From: Scleroderma bovista
Taxonomy: Eukaryota > Basidiomycota > Agaricomycetes > Boletales > Sclerodermataceae
Length of the DNA: 45,066 bases
Direction of reading: 5' to 3'
Assembly: GCA_037178675.1 (NCBI GenBank)
Contig: JAYMGJ010000477.1
Span: 1 to 45,066 of the forward strand
Part shown: positions 1 through 11,258 of the stretch, in pieces
How the letters are laid out: the number at the start of each line of letters is the position of its first letter
How positions within the stretch are numbered: the stretch's first letter is position 1
Position numbers and translations under genes: made by a program
Notes under the pieces: generated by a model
Database searches by the model: none
Told to the model about the DNA's origin: nothing
Seen by the model: only the letters and a program-made list of their open reading frames with translations

Positions 1-1204
1 TGCAACGATTCTTATCGGCTACTTACCTCAGAATACGTGAACATTTCAACGTTCCCAAGATTCACTCCCTTGTCCACTACGTCTCTTCCATCCGAGCCCT
101 TGCAGTGCTGATGGATACAACTCAGAATACCCTGAACGGTTACACATCGACTATGCTAAGGACGCCTACCGCGCGAGCAACAAACATGATTATGTCGAAC
201 AGATGGCCTTGTGGCTTCAACGCCAAGAGGCGATCCATCACAAGAGCGCCTACCATGCCTGGAGGGTGCTTAAGAAGTCTGCAAGCACAGATGCCATTGA
301 CAGAAGCTCAGGCGGAGGGGATGACGGATCAGAAACCGATTCAGATGTGGGTGACCGTCTGGGTGAGGGTGGTGGTGACGAAGCGGATCATCTTGCTGCA
401 CAAAAGCCGTCAGGTATGTAGCATTTGCTGCTCCTGTGGTAGTTATTGACCGAGGCGGTTGTGCTAGCGAAAGCGGCCTATAAAGTGGCCAAATCCCCTG
501 CCAGGCGCGTGTCTGTTCAGCAATTACAAAGTGACTACAAAGCGCCCGAGTTTCTGGTGGCGCTCAAGCATTTCCTCAATTCCCGCGCGACTCGAGACGA
601 AGTGGTGTTCCCCATGGAATCGGATCAATTCAAAGTATTTAACCAGCTATACGTTGCGAACGGACCTAGCGTGGTTACCGGACATGGCAGTAGCTGGCAG
701 AAGATTTGTGCCAGGCAAAAGGTCGCCGCTAGTGGACACAAGGCCAAGTCCCCGCAAGATTTGATACAGCGTTTGTGTGGGATGAAGGACATCAACCGAG
801 GGATCTTTTTAGGTTCGATGGTATGTACCCGGCCTCATCGACACAATGAGGGTGTGCTAACAAGCATTTCAGTGGTCCGTATCGCTCAAGTCCGTGTCAT
901 ATTCAAGCTTCCAAAGCATGTTGGCCATTACCCGCATCCACTTGCGTACGTCGAATGGTTCACCTCGCTCCGTCGTCGCGATCCCGTTTCTGGCCAGTTT
1001 GTCGTCACCCGTTCAACGCGCAACCATCAGCGTAATGTGTCGGTGATCAGCGCTGATTGCTTTGCCCACCCTTGCCATCTTCAAGCCCAGTGTGGAAGGA
1101 ACAACAGTTTGGATTGGATGTCTGACAATGTGCTTGAAATAGCAAGCACGTTTCATGTTAACTCGTACATCGACTTAGATACTTTCATTGCCCTGGCTGA
1201 TTAG
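1..1204 (+). pseudogene. Plavaka-type transposase, C-terminal fragment (broken)
   Basis: This is the 3' part of a cut-and-paste transposase gene of the Plavaka group, truncated by the window start. The reading switches from frame 3 to frame 2 near base 110; the frame-2 stretch contains HIDYAKDAYRASNKHDY and MALWLQRQEA, typical of the region after the catalytic core. A GTATGT donor at 414 suggests a small intron ending at 454 or 467. Frame 2 then runs to about 733, after which frame 1 (RFDTAFVWDEG) is the better reading, so a second one-base shift lies at about 700-750. A convincing intron at 821-872 (GTATGT, GTGCTAAC branch site, CAG) restores frame 2 for the C-terminal segment HPLAYVEWFTSLRRRDPVSG. 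The natural stop is at 1202-1204. Assignment rests on remembered family motifs. The two frameshifts make it non-functional. Confidence 0.75.
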
Positions 1205-2705
1205 TATACCTGTGGCTACAATTTTAATCTGCACTTTGGTCTTGTCAAGTTGGTAATGTAAGAACAACATAGGCTACTGGGACTCTTGAGGATGTGTAGT
1301 GTGAATATGGGGCTACAATGACTATGGAGAGCTGGCCAGACTGTGCTGTCAGCGATAGCGGCAACCGTGTGCTACGTGTCACACAGTGACAGCTGGATAG
1401 TGCGACAGAGCACGTGCCTGATGCGCCATATTATGATCGAGTCTCTGGGTGACTTGGTACCTGGGTGGCTATGCTACATAGCAAAAGGTTTTTCCTGATG
1501 TGGGAGTAAATCTCCTATACCCTGCACCATTGCATTGAACTGAGCGTGTCATTATCTACATTTTCGCATTTTTGAACTTTAATGGTAGTTACAAATAGGA
1601 TGAAACATGGAAGTGGGCTTCTGGGTTAATAGATCCTCAATCATCCTATCAAGAAGCCACCAAGTGCATTGTGTGATATGTTATTTCATGTTTTGATATG
1701 TTTTTGAAGTCTCCGGAGTTTTTGGCATAGTTTCCCATGCCCTCCAACATGTTGTTTCATCTCCCCTGCTCTTCCACACTGTAGTATGGATCTGGGGATG
1801 TGGTAGTGATTGCTATGGGGTACCATTGAGCCATTTATATAGCTAGAATAGGTATATCTACAATGGACACTGACATAACCCCCTATTGTCATAAAATTGG
1901 CTTTTCTCCTCCTGCTCATCCTTGGAGCAGTCAGTTCCATATTCTATACAATGGACCTATGGGAATAGTGTATATCTTCCTTTGGAAACAATATCAAAGC
2001 CACCAGTACATGTAGTATGAGCGCTCCAGAGCAACATACCAGGAGGAGAGGAACATATCATAGTGGCACCTCAGAGCCTTACCCCCATCTGGTGTCCTTA
2101 ATATATATTCTAGGTACATATATACCCTCAAAGGGGATGCACTTTTTACTAAGTGCCCATGTTAAATATATCAAAAATGCAAACACTTTTTCTGTTTTTA
2201 CCCCTAAAATCCTTCCCAGCTATTCAAAGCCCTTTAGATACTCAATGAGCAGTTCAATTATATTCAAATACATTTAATATTACTACTCTACCACCTCCAA
2301 TCCCACTCCCAGCACCAACAATCCCAGGAAAAAATTTCCAGGGGTGAAATAGTGACAATGGCACAGCACCTGAAGCACCCAATTCTATCCCCTTGTGCTT
2401 GGATATGTTGTAGTTATATATGTACACTTGAAAGGGGCATGCTTACCCAATAGATATACCCAAAATATCAAAACATCGGTTGCTTTTTTGTTTTTCCCCC
2501 CTAAAACACTTTCCAGGCCTTGTGTGGCTGTAGGATACTCAAATAAGTGTTCAATTGTGGCCTAATATCACCTTGTCCAACAAGGTCACTGCAACTGGAA
2601 ATGTGTCAGAATTTTTTGGCAAGCCGTGATGATAAGGATTTCGAAGCCCGATTCAGAATTCGGTAGTTGGTTTGTATTGTGTTCACTATGTGTTTTGGAG
2701 GGTTA
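1205..2705. other. Intergenic, no gene seen; diverged direct duplication
   Basis: I see no convincing coding sequence on either strand. Bases about 2100-2275 and 2420-2560 look like two diverged direct copies spaced by about 310 bp. They share a pyrimidine-rich run followed by CCCCTAAAA, and then GATACTCAA...GTTCAATT. A small hairpin, ACCTTG...CAAGGT, lies at 2570-2586, and the same motif recurs at about 28,523 beside another palindrome. This suggests an old miniature element, but I cannot define its ends. Confidence 0.35.
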
Positions 2706-4188
2706 TTATGATTCTCTGTACTCAACAGCAAATATGTTATTGTGCAAGTCCATGATTAAGGATGGCATTCCATTTGGCTCTCGTACTGCGGTTGAGTTCA
2801 TCGAGGCGTGGTCGTCTTCGAAGCGTAAGTATTCACTCAGATGATGGGTGAATAACCGCTCATCGAAATCTTGTAGTAGTTTGATGCTGTCTCTTCCATG
2901 TCTTCGAGTTAATGCAACATATGCATTGAAAGGTGTTAGTTGGCCTGTCGGGGGCATGCCGAGATCTATGATACAATAATTGATCGTTTGTGCTTGGGAA
3001 CGATAGTCGGTGAAGGCGTATGCAGGTGTCACTGGAAGTTGTTGCCTGGTGACCATGATTTTCTTCCCGCTAGCTGTTGTCACACTAAAAGTTTTGTTGA
3101 GAGGTGTGATTGGAAGCACTCCACTTTCCAAGCCTTCAAATGCATCCGCTTTGGTTCGTGCCATTTGCACAAGAATGTAGACGGGTGGGTATTGCAATTG
3201 GATTGTCTGCGATGACTCTGTGCTGATGTGTTCTCGTGCATCCAGCACGATGTCCACTATATGTCCACGAGCCCCATTGGCAACATCAAGATCCATGGAG
3301 ATGTTGAACATCACCATAACTTCCATACCAATCGCGATGTCAACTTCATCTGCAAGCCCTGCATGTTCTCGTCGGTTTTTTCCCTGCCCTGTCTTAGGTT
3401 TGGCAGCAACTGCAAACCTTCCTTCCAGTGTTAACTTTTGTCCTTGAATAGTGTCCATTGCAGGTCAGTTAATCAGCATTTGGCCGTGTGCCTGTGTGCG
3501 CGCCTTCGATGGTTTTGCTGCTACAGGCAGAAATTGGTGGAAGTCGCCCACGAGAATGACATTCACTCTGCCAAACAGTTCGTCAGAAACAGTGCTGTCA
3601 TGTGCTTTGGTAGAGTCTTGCCGCTGATGACTGAGGTGGCAAGCCCTGTGTAGGCTGCCTTGACCAGCATGCTCTCTACACCTCAGGCTACAAAATTAGC
3701 TGTGATGGTCTGGATCGTTTTCGATTTCCCGACTCCTGCCTCTCCAGGTATTGTCATTTGCATTTGCTTAGGATGTCTGCCGCTAATGTGTTGCCCCAGA
3801 TGCCAGTCAATGGTGTCGTATGCGTGTCATTGGTCCTCTAATAGCTCATTCGGGGTGGCTGCAGGAAGAGTGCTTGCTTCAGCTGCCAAGTCGGCGATGA
3901 GACATGTATGGCCTGCATCACTGTCAAACAATGTTTGGCTCAATTCGGTTATGTTTTGGTGGGGAGAGTTGGATGGTCTGGATTGAAAGTGATCAGGGTG
4001 TGCATCCTCGTTAACCACTTGAGTAAGTGTGTCTCATCATCTCCCATGGCAAACCTGTAGCTGACCACAGATGGTGCAACAGTCTTGGGTGCTGGGCTGC
4101 TCTGATTTTTCAATTCCACAGCACTGCGGTTATCAATTTCATAACTCGTGATAAATTGTTCTGCGCCTACCCAGAACTGACTTTCCAT
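2706..4188 (-). pseudogene. Helitron-type PIF1-like helicase (broken)
   Basis: Reading the minus strand, a Walker A motif GEAGVGKSKT is encoded at about 3725-3760, and a Walker B-like VILVGDFHQF at about 3530-3560. The C-terminal open block (3458-2706) has the helicase motifs DYRSQAQT and YVALTRRHGRDSIKLL. This order is typical of the PIF1-like helicase of fungal Helitrons, which drives rolling-circle transposition. The copy is dead. In-frame TGA codons fall at 3829-3827, 3685-3683 and 3467-3465, each where arginine would fit. Between Walker A and Walker B the frame changes and about 50-60 expected residues are missing, so part of the ATPase core is deleted. An upstream block (4188-3949) lies in another frame. 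Helitron ends (5' TC, 3' hairpin plus CTRR) were not found. A stand-alone PIF1-like paralogue is the alternative. Confidence 0.75.
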
Positions 4189-4283
4189 GGACTATCCTTA
4201 ATCAATGGTGGTCCCCTTTACATCTGTCGCCGTGGATGAAACACCTTCAATGCCATAACCAAGTACCAGGAACGTGGTTTCCA

Positions 4284-4514
4284 CTACATTACCTGCTCCT
4301 CAGTGCATGAGCTGCACACCACCTGCAAATGTTTGCCCTGCTCACTAACAGACAAATGGGGCATGCAAACGGGGCATGTGGGTTGACACCCGCACACTGC
4401 CTCGGGTATCAGTGTGCCCCAAGGAAATTTTCTGGCATTTTGGGTGTCACAACATTTGCTGGGTGTTAGGAGGTATGGGCATGTGGTATCCAGGATGGTT
4501 TTGTTAATGGTCAA
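4284..4514 (-). other. Cys-rich open stretch upstream of the helicase, unrecognised
   Basis: A 76-residue minus-strand open frame lies about 95 bp upstream of the helicase remnant, on the same strand. It is rich in cysteine and contains the cluster CGCQPTCPVCMPH followed by CSSC, which could be a zinc-binding piece. It could be an upstream exon of the same Helitron protein or chance. No family was recognised. Bases 4515-5100 beyond it show no gene. Confidence 0.2.
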
Positions 4515-5120
4515 GTGACTGTAATTGAGGATGCTTCATAAGCAATCTTCTTCGTACATTGCATTCCTTCCGCTGATAGGTTCTGCTGAAGAAAAATGCT
4601 GAACAGGCCCAAGTTATTGGAAGCAAGACAATGGCTAATTGATGGTGGCTACGTGATTGATAGATGTTTCTTATCTTAAAAAGTTGGTTCTAGTGATATT
4701 CGTTTGTTGTATGTACATATGTGGCTCGTGTTGGACAAGGTGTTTGCTGTCTGCGACAGCCTTCTTTCTAGTACATATATTGAATATAGAACAGTATATA
4801 CAGTGGCCATAGGCCAGGGATGGAGCCCTGAGAGGCAGGGAAGCCTGAAAACAAAGGTGGGAAAATTGGTATTCAGGTATTGACCATATGTGGACATGTT
4901 TTGGGAGTAGTGGACAGCTTATGTAACCTACCAAAAAAGCAGAAATGACATGTGGAGTTTGTGTGGGCAGAGGGGCAGGTGTCATGCATGGCAGACTGTA
5001 CTGTATTGTCACTCTACTACATTACAGTGAATCTTGCATGACTAGTTTACTAGAGTTACAATACCATCATGCATGACTGGGTCAGCATCAGGTGCGTATC
5101 ACATTGGAACCATCCACTCT

Positions 5121-5640
5121 CAGCCCACTCTTGCTACTCATGATGATGGAATATGGGCTCCTCTGTACCTTAGGGACTTTGTTATTTTGGCTCACTCGTA
5201 CTACATGGGACTATGTAATAGCAGCCCGCCCATGTCAGATGTGATGATATAATAGGGGCCCATCCATATCCCATGACAACATCCATGTGTCAGCCCACTC
5301 ATGCTACTCGGGATAATGGAATATGGGCTCACCCATACCTTAGGTGAATGTGATTTTGGCTCACTCATATTACATTGGACCATGTAATAGCAGCCTGCCT
5401 ATGTAACATGGGATGGTATAATAGGGGCCCATTCACATCCTATTGGCATATCAAAGTTTCAGTCCACTTGTGCTACTCGGGATGATGGAATATGGACTCA
5501 CTGCTACCTTTGGGGAAGGTTATTTTGGCTCACTCGTATCACATGGGATCATGTGGTAGCAGCCTGTCAATGTGACATGTCTGTCAGCCCACTTGTGCTA
5601 CATCTAGCTGTTGCACACTGGATAGTGTTATAACAACCTG
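5121..5640. repeat. Tandem repeat, ~170-bp unit, about 3.5 copies
   Basis: Units begin with CAG(C/T)CCACT...GCTACTC at 5121, 5291 and 5460, with a shorter last unit at 5584 (spacings 170, 169 and 124 bp). Each full unit continues through GATGATGGAATATGG(G/A)CTC, TTTTGGCTCACTC and ACATGGGA. A diverged array of the same family lies in the opposite orientation at 20,560-21,041. The units have no reading frame. Confidence 0.8.
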
Positions 5641-5867
5641 CAATGTGAACTTTACCTGCGGTCAAAAACCAAGGTTCCACTCTAACCAATACCAATGTCA
5701 GAGAAAATATTCCCTGTCAACTACTGTGCATAAATGCTGAGTAGGTTTTCCATCTCTGGTGTTGATAGTACACTCTGCCCTTAATGTTAAGGGCAGAGTT
5801 TAGTCCACTGGTTATAAAAGATTGTCCCTGGATGATGCATGGTGGTAACCCTTACCATCACCCGGCA

Positions 5868-6110
5868 GTGGGTACTCACTCCACTGTAGTCAAACTGTGC
5901 TGTGTAATCAACAGCAGTGGATAGCTAACCCACGGTATCGTGGGTGGTCAACCCTGGGTAGGTAGTGGTTGCAACTGGGACCGAGGTTGATGACCAACCC
6001 CATGGTGGGTACTCATTCCACTGGGTAGTCAACCTGTGCTGTGTAGTCAACAGCAGTGGCTAGCTAATTCTGGGTAGGTAGCTGACCCACCGTATGTGTG
6101 AACGTGTGGT
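5868..6110. repeat. Direct repeat, ~137-bp unit, two copies
   Basis: GTGGGTACTCA(C/T)TCCACTG begins units at 5868 and 6005. Both copies include GTGCTGTGTA(A/G)TCAACAGCAGTGG and TAGCTAA. Variants of GGGTAGGTAG sit between them. The array directly abuts the point where the FunK1 reading frame at 6112 is cut off, so it probably marks the breakpoint of that gene. Confidence 0.75.
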
Positions 6111-6111
6111 A

Positions 6112-7136
6112 TCACCTACAGTCGGACCCGCCACGATCGAATATGGTCAGATAAATGGAGGAACCAAGAATGCGGATGCATGGGGCAGAATGGTGACCAT
6201 CTTGGGCATACAGTAAGCACAATGCCTTACCAGCTGCTTCTATGTATGACGACCATTCATTGGCAGGCACACTGCGGTTCTTGACTTCACAAAAAGTGAC
6301 GACATTCCTCCAGTCCAGATCATGGCTACCAGGGAAGAAACACGAAATGTTGGGTTTCCTAACTGCGCCTGCACCTTTCAAAGGCATGAATGATGACTTT
6401 CCGTCCCATGTCCTTGGAAGTAGGTTGGTCAGGGAGAGCTCAGTGCTAACAGTAGTCCCACTCACATAGGTTTCACAGTATCGCACGCTGCCTTAACAGT
6501 GTTAAGTACACTATTGAAAAAAATCACTAGCGGAATTTCACGATCAGTGGAAGCTCGCAGGTCGAGGTCTGGACAACCAGCAAACCACACCTCGGCTGGA
6601 TTAGATTGCTCTTCGTCTCACTTCTTCTTCTTTGGCACATTGGATTTCACTTTCTGTCAGTCCTTTTTCTTCATACTAGGAGGTTCACCGTATTGCTTTG
6701 AAGTCCAACAATGGTCGAGGATAACATCCATTGTATAGTGATCCTGTCCCTGTTTCACAGAAGTCTGGGCTGACAATCCCTTAAATATCGGAAAAAGGGA
6801 TGCATCTGGGTAAAGGTACTCCAACAATGCCATGGAGCTGCCCTCAGGAGACAGTTGGACATGCGCCTCTCGCGTATCATTTTCGATCAGAGGATCCATG
6901 GTGACACGATACCAGTCGCTTCGGTGCCTCAGTGGGGGAATTATGGAGGAGAGCTTCCAGCTTCAGGTCAGTTTTTTTCGCAGCTACTTCATGGCTGACA
7001 ACTCACACGGCTGAGGCTGAGTGGTGTGGCATGGGATTGGAGCCGTCGCCGCTGGCAGGAAACATAAACCCTGGAACTCATTAAGGTAACTAATACTCAC
7101 TGCCATTTGCAAGGGATTCTGGAGATGGTCGCTCAT
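6112..7136 (-). pseudogene. FunK1-type (fungal-specific) protein kinase, N-terminal remnant
   Basis: The clearest part (about 6412-6118) encodes DLDWRNVVTFCEVKNR and ends with RILGSSIYLTIFDRGGS, typical of the segment preceding the kinase core in Agaricomycete FunK1 proteins. An intron at 6413-6465 (GTGAGT...CTGAC...CAAG, 53 nt) joins it to the upstream exon (PAEVWFAGCPDLDLRAS). Plausible 5' exons start at an ATG at 7136, with an intron at 7100-7052 and a second small intron near 6980-7006 that keeps frame into the DPLIENDTREAHV block. Two in-frame TGA codons (6659-6657, 6620-6618) interrupt it, and the catalytic domain is absent because sequence identity stops at the 137-bp repeat. It is a dead fragment. 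FunK1 families are large in this fungal group and their substrates are unknown to me. Confidence 0.7.
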
Positions 7137-7265
7137 CCTCTCCAGTGGACTTGGTGTTAACAGCGACGAGATGGAAGAATTGGACTAATCAATTGCAACC
7201 CTTGACCCAAACAAATTTCATTGATTTAGGTACATTCAAAAGTATGCATGGGGATCAGATGTAAT

Positions 7266-7984
7266 CTATACAGAAGATAACATGAAAAATGTTTCCTTTG
7301 ACCAATACTTGTTCAACCAAAAATCATTACTAAACTCATAACTGCTGTGTTTGGTGAGACGACCGTGAGCTTCATGACCGAAATTCGGTATAAGGTGCGC
7401 CCCAGATTGGATAAGTGTGAGGGGAATTACCTTGCCGACTCATTGTCCATTTGACCTAACTGCACACTTCAACATGTGCATTCCCATCACAGAGTTGGGA
7501 CCAGATCGCGGGACAGTGTTGAAGCATTGTACATAGGTAGTGAACGTGTTTGATGCCAGGTTGCGAAAAATGAGTCACAGTTGGACGACAGAGTGGCCAT
7601 TTAGACCACTCTTTGGCCAATCGCTCCCAGGGAGGGGGCTGACAATAACGTAGTCATACAGGCCATGTGAATTAGCAGCGGAAGGGGGGATGGCACGGAG
7701 TGTTTGGGGTGGCTCTACAGTCTTGGTGTGATATGACATTTGCTGAACACGTATCTTGTGCCAGACTTGGAGTCTGCGATCCCCATGTGTCAAGCTATTG
7801 TTTTGTTGTGTGAAGAAGGCGGAAATAGCAGGTGTGAGATCAGTGAGGCCATAAATGACAGCCACCTCACTGACAGTTAGCTGAGCTGAGGGTTTCATTG
7901 CTAGATGAAAAGCAGTTGTGGACGTTGCAAATGTATGGAAAGGGCATGGGGCAGACATCAGCAAATCACTTTGTTCTGGACAGT
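7266..7984 (-). pseudogene. Second Plavaka gene: C-terminal segment
   Basis: This is the 3' end of the interrupted minus-strand Plavaka gene that starts at 18813. It begins around PCPFHTFATSTTAFHLA and continues through QVWHKIRVQQMSYHTKTVE and YGLYDYVIVSPLPGSDWP, a block that in this group follows the transposase core (I believe DUF6830, from memory). The frame is open to the likely natural stop TAG at 7268-7266, apart from two TGA codons (7577-7575 and 7442-7440). The first sits in VVQL-stop-LIF, where arginine is expected. The upstream part of the gene resumes at about 10475, beyond the foldback insertion. Confidence 0.75.
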
Positions 7985-8446
7985 TCTGGACAGTGCCACA
8001 CAGAGCCACAGAGCCCCCAGCTTAGTCCATACTGGACAGCTCTGTCCAGATAGACATAGACTGTGGACTTCTGTGGAAGTCTGTACAGCTCTCCCCAGTT
8101 CTCCCCAGATGTACAGAATCATTAGCAAAACTAGTACACACTTACCCTTAGTACTCCTTTGCAACACCAATACTAGACTTTGTCCAAAAGCCAATTCAAA
8201 GCTCTCATAGTAGTAATAACACTCATTCAGACTCTTATGGCACTCATAGTAGTTTGTATAGCACCAAATATATTATCAATTACTAACTACATACATGGTG
8301 TGTTGACTACTACTACCAAAAACACTGCTCCAATAAAGCAATACTAAGGTTGAGTTAGTGACAAGCTAGATCAAGCTAAACAAAAAGAACTTATAGGGTG
8401 GTTGTCAATTTCTGGCAGGCTAATAGCCTCTAATCATGCTTGACCA

Positions 8447-8722
8447 TAGTCAAATAACCTATTAGTACAATTGTTAGACAAGTTAATATGTAATGGTAGT
8501 GGGAAACTTACCATTAGCTCCGGCACTAGCATTTGTTGTGTAGTCAAATAACCTATTTGTACCATTGTTAGACAAGTTAATATGGTAGTAGTGCCAGGAA
8601 ACTTACCATTAGCTCCGGCACTAACATTTGTTGTGTAGTCAAATAGCCTAATAGTGACATTGTTAGACAAGTTAAAATGTAGTGATAGTAGGAAACTTAC
8701 CATTAGCTCCACTCCTACATAG
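8447..8722. repeat. 94-95-bp tandem repeat, three copies
   Basis: TAGTCAAATA(A/G)CCTA starts units at 8447, 8541 and 8636. Each continues through TTGTTAGACAAGTTAA and AACTTACCATTAGCTCC. The minus-strand open frame across them is only a consequence of the repeat length and shows no protein-like composition. Confidence 0.85.
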
Positions 8723-8849
8723 TAGGAAAAGGCATTTGTTTGGTCTGGTTTGCCATGTTGCGCAAGAGGTGTGACAAACAGTGTCCACAATATCACATTT
8801 TTCGCATTTTTGGGCACTTAGTCAAATTTTGGATGCACAGTGGCAGTGG

Positions 8850-9270
8850 CAACTACCAACTGGTACTACACTTTTGCTACACAACATTTGTACTCCGCAT
8901 TTTTGATAATCAGCACTACATTACAAACACTACACAACACTTGCTAGTTGAGACTACACATTTTTGGTAATCAGCACTACAACACAAACACTACACAACT
9001 ACTCCGCATTTTTGGTAATTAACACTACACTACAAACACTACACAACACATCCCAATTGATACTACACATTTTTGGTAATCAACTCTACAACACAAACAC
9101 CACACAACTACTCCGCATTTTTGGTAATTAACACTACAACACAAACACAACACAACTACTATGCATTTTTGGTAATTAACACTACACCACAAATACAACA
9201 CAACACTTCCTAGTTAATACTACACATTTTTGGTGATCAACCCTACCACACAAACACAACACAACACTTT
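8850..9270. repeat. Left arm: alternating 48/61-bp repeats
   Basis: The word CATTTTTG(G/A)(T/G) occurs at 8898, 8959, 9007, 9068, 9116, 9164 and 9225, so spacings are 61, 48, 61, 48, 48 and 61 bp. The 13-bp difference comes from an optional tail such as ACTTCCTAGTTAA. The right arm at about 9985-10410 carries the reverse complement (TTACCAAAAATGTGTAGTA, TGTTGTGTTTGTGTTGTAG). Confidence 0.85.
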
Positions 9271-9274
9271 CTAA

Positions 9275-9985
9275 TTGACACTACACTTTTTACTACACTT
9301 TTTGATACACTTTTTACTACACTTTTGATACACTTTGACTACACTTTTTTTGTACACTTTTAATACACTTTTTACTACACTTTGACTACACTTTTGGGAC
9401 ACTTTTTACTACACTTCTACTACACTTTTTGGGTACACTTTTATTACACTTTTTACTACACACTTTTGGTGCACTTTTGACTACACTTTGACTCCAATTT
9501 TGGTACACTTTTGACTACACTTTTTGGGTAGACTTTTTACTAGACTTTATTATGCTTTTTTGGTACACTTTTATTACAGTTTAACTACACTTTAACTATG
9601 CATTTACTATGCTTTATTGGTACACTTTTATTACACCTTTTACTACACTGTGATTAAACTTTGATTACACTTTTATTACACTTTGACTACACTTTTGACT
9701 ACACTTTTTTGGTACACTTTTATTACACTTTTACTACACTTTTACTATGCTTTTTTGGTACACTTTTATTACACCTTTTACTACATTTTGACTACACTTT
9801 TGGTACACTTTTATTACACTTTTTTGGTACACCTTTATTACACTTTTTATTACACTTTGACTACACTTTTACTACACACTTTTGGTACACTTTTATTACA
9901 CTTTTTACTACACTTAGACTACACTTTTGGTACTTTTCTTTTCACTCCATTGTTTGGGTATGCTTTTACTACACTTTTTACCAAA
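9275..9985. repeat. T-rich minisatellite of TACACTTTT units
   Basis: About 700 bp consist almost entirely of variants of a 9-12-base unit, TACACTTTT plus 0-3 bases such as GAC, TAC, ATTAC or GGTACAC. The plus strand is C/T/A-rich with strong strand asymmetry. Two long plus-strand open frames here (130 and 103 residues of Y/F/L/T) are repeat artefacts. Confidence 0.85.
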
Positions 9986-10410
9986 AAAGTGTAGTATCAA
10001 TTAAGAAGTATTGTGTTGTGTTTTTTGTAGTATTGATTACCAAACATGTGTAGTAAAAAGCATCCCTCAAAAATGTAGTGAAAGGTGTACCAAAAGTGTA
10101 GTCAAAGTGTAGTAAAAAGTGTAGTGTCAATTAGGAAGTGTTGTGTTGTGTTTGTGTGGTAGTGTTGATCACCAAAAATGTGTAGTATCAATTAGGAAGT
10201 GTTGTGTTGTGTTTGTGGTGTAGTGTTAATTACCAAAAATGTGTTGTGTTTGTGTTGTAGTGTTGAATACCAAAAATGTGTAGTAACAATTAGGGAATGT
10301 TGTGTTGTGTTTGTGTTGTAGTGTTAATTACCAAAAATGTGTAGTATCAATTAGGATGTGTTGTGTTATGTTTGTGTTGTAGTTGACTACCAAAATGTGT
10401 AGTACCAATT
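9985..10410. repeat. Right arm, inverted copy of the 48/61-bp repeats
   Basis: This stretch is the reverse-complement counterpart of 8850-9270. Words such as ACCAAAAATGTGTAGTA and CAATTAGGAAGTGTTGTG recur every 50-60 bp. The outer edge, CAATTGGTACTACACA when reverse-complemented, matches CAACTGGTACTACACT near 8860, so the two arms end at comparable points. Confidence 0.75.
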
Positions 10411-10474
10411 GTTTTGTAGTGCTGTGAGAGTAAATTGCTGGAGAACTGGGGCTTTCTGGGGCTTCTGGGATGCT

Positions 10475-10983
10475 GTAGTCTACTGTGGGAACATCACAAA
10501 CTCTGTGGAAATCTGTCATACTCTGGCACATTTTTGTGGATTTGCTGATGGAGGGGAAATGTCCCTGTTGAAGAGCAGATGAAATGGCAAAGTAGTCAAT
10601 GATGGGCCATGTTCAAGAGTGGGATATTGAGCAAGGGAGGTGGCTTCGGGATCTGGCTCATCATCGTCATCACGATCATCATCGAAATCGTCTTCCCTAA
10701 GCTCCGAGAGCTGATCCAGATGTCTGCTGATGTAAGTAGCAAGGTCAAAACGGAAACATTTTTCCAGCCTGTCAAGGTGGCAAGTGATCTGGCTATAATA
10801 ATTCTGGTTGTTTCCAGCATGGGCTGGAACCTTGATCTCATCAACATGAGTGTGCTCCGTAACATCAGCTGACCATTGCATTGTTGCTCCAGACTGATGG
10901 ATGCTTGGCACCACACTCTGGAGAAGCTCAAGCTTAGGTATCTGCCAGTGAGCTTGTGCACCAAGGCTTATGACAGTGTCTTT
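10475..10983 (-). pseudogene. Second Plavaka gene: middle segment
   Basis: This minus-strand segment lies between the copia and foldback insertions. It encodes WQIPKLELLQSVVPSIHQSG, then a MQWSADVTEHTHV stretch and GNNQNYYSQITCHLDRLEKC, followed by an acidic tract, all familiar from Plavaka transposases. Reading across the copia target duplication, the frame continues without loss from the N-terminal segment (FHDHKD into TVISLG). Near 10,530 the frame shifts before CDVPTVDY, by a small indel or a lost intron. Confidence 0.8.
10979..10983. other. Copia target-site duplication, left (TCTTT)
   Basis: TCTTT directly precedes the 5' LTR and is repeated exactly at 16886-16890 after the 3' LTR. Five-base duplications are normal for Ty1/copia integrases. 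Removing the element and one copy restores the Plavaka reading frame. Confidence 0.95.
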
Positions 10984-11258
10984 TGTTGAAGTCGCACGTG
11001 CACCCGGCGTAAACCGTCGACAAAGTGCACACAAGACTGTGACCCATATTAGTGTAGACTTAGTAATAGTCCTCTTTAGAGTAGATGTTACATGTCACAC
11101 ATCACACGTCACACTATTTGTTGTATATAAACAGCGTTCATCGCTTATATAATATAACAGCTCTTAACCAGCTACCACTACCATCTCTGGTTGTGCACTC
11201 CACCCAACAGGTGAGTTGGAGTAGCAGTTCCTCTACGTATATAGGTATTGCTTCAACA
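10984..11258 (+). repeat. Copia 5' LTR (275 bp)
   Basis: Begins TGTTGAAG and ends CTTCAACA. A TATA box TATATAA lies at 11124-11130. Compared with the 3' LTR it lacks a 13-bp segment in the CACATCACA repeat region, and otherwise differs mainly at CpG sites. Confidence 0.95.

Larger units (their letters stand above)
7985..10474. mobile_element. Foldback/minisatellite insertion splitting the Plavaka gene
   Basis: Plavaka coding identity stops near 10475 (just after DVPTVDY) and resumes near 7985, so about 2.5 kb is inserted. From left to right it holds a GC-richer lead-in with repeated CTGGACAG words, a three-copy 94-bp tandem repeat (8447-8722), a left arm of 48/61-bp repeats (about 8850-9270), a T-rich minisatellite core (about 9275-9985), and a right arm that is the inverse of the left (about 9985-10410). 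The whole could fold into a long hairpin. No transposase is present, so it would be non-autonomous. Exact ends and a target duplication could not be fixed; the material at 7985-8850 may be a separate insertion. Confidence 0.6.

Noticed and set aside
821..872. Frameshift in the first Plavaka fragment at this point
   Set aside because: A standard 52-nt intron with branch site explains the frame change.
6413..6465. Frameshift in the FunK1 fragment
   Set aside because: A 53-nt intron with GTGAGT, CTGAC and CAAG joins both frames exactly.
9661..10053. Long plus-strand open frames of Tyr/Phe/Leu/Thr
   Set aside because: They are translations of the TACACTTTT minisatellite; length and composition follow from the repeat.
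8850..10410. CRISPR-like array
   Set aside because: The repeats are degenerate, directly adjoining, and lack unique spacers; the context is eukaryotic transposon DNA.
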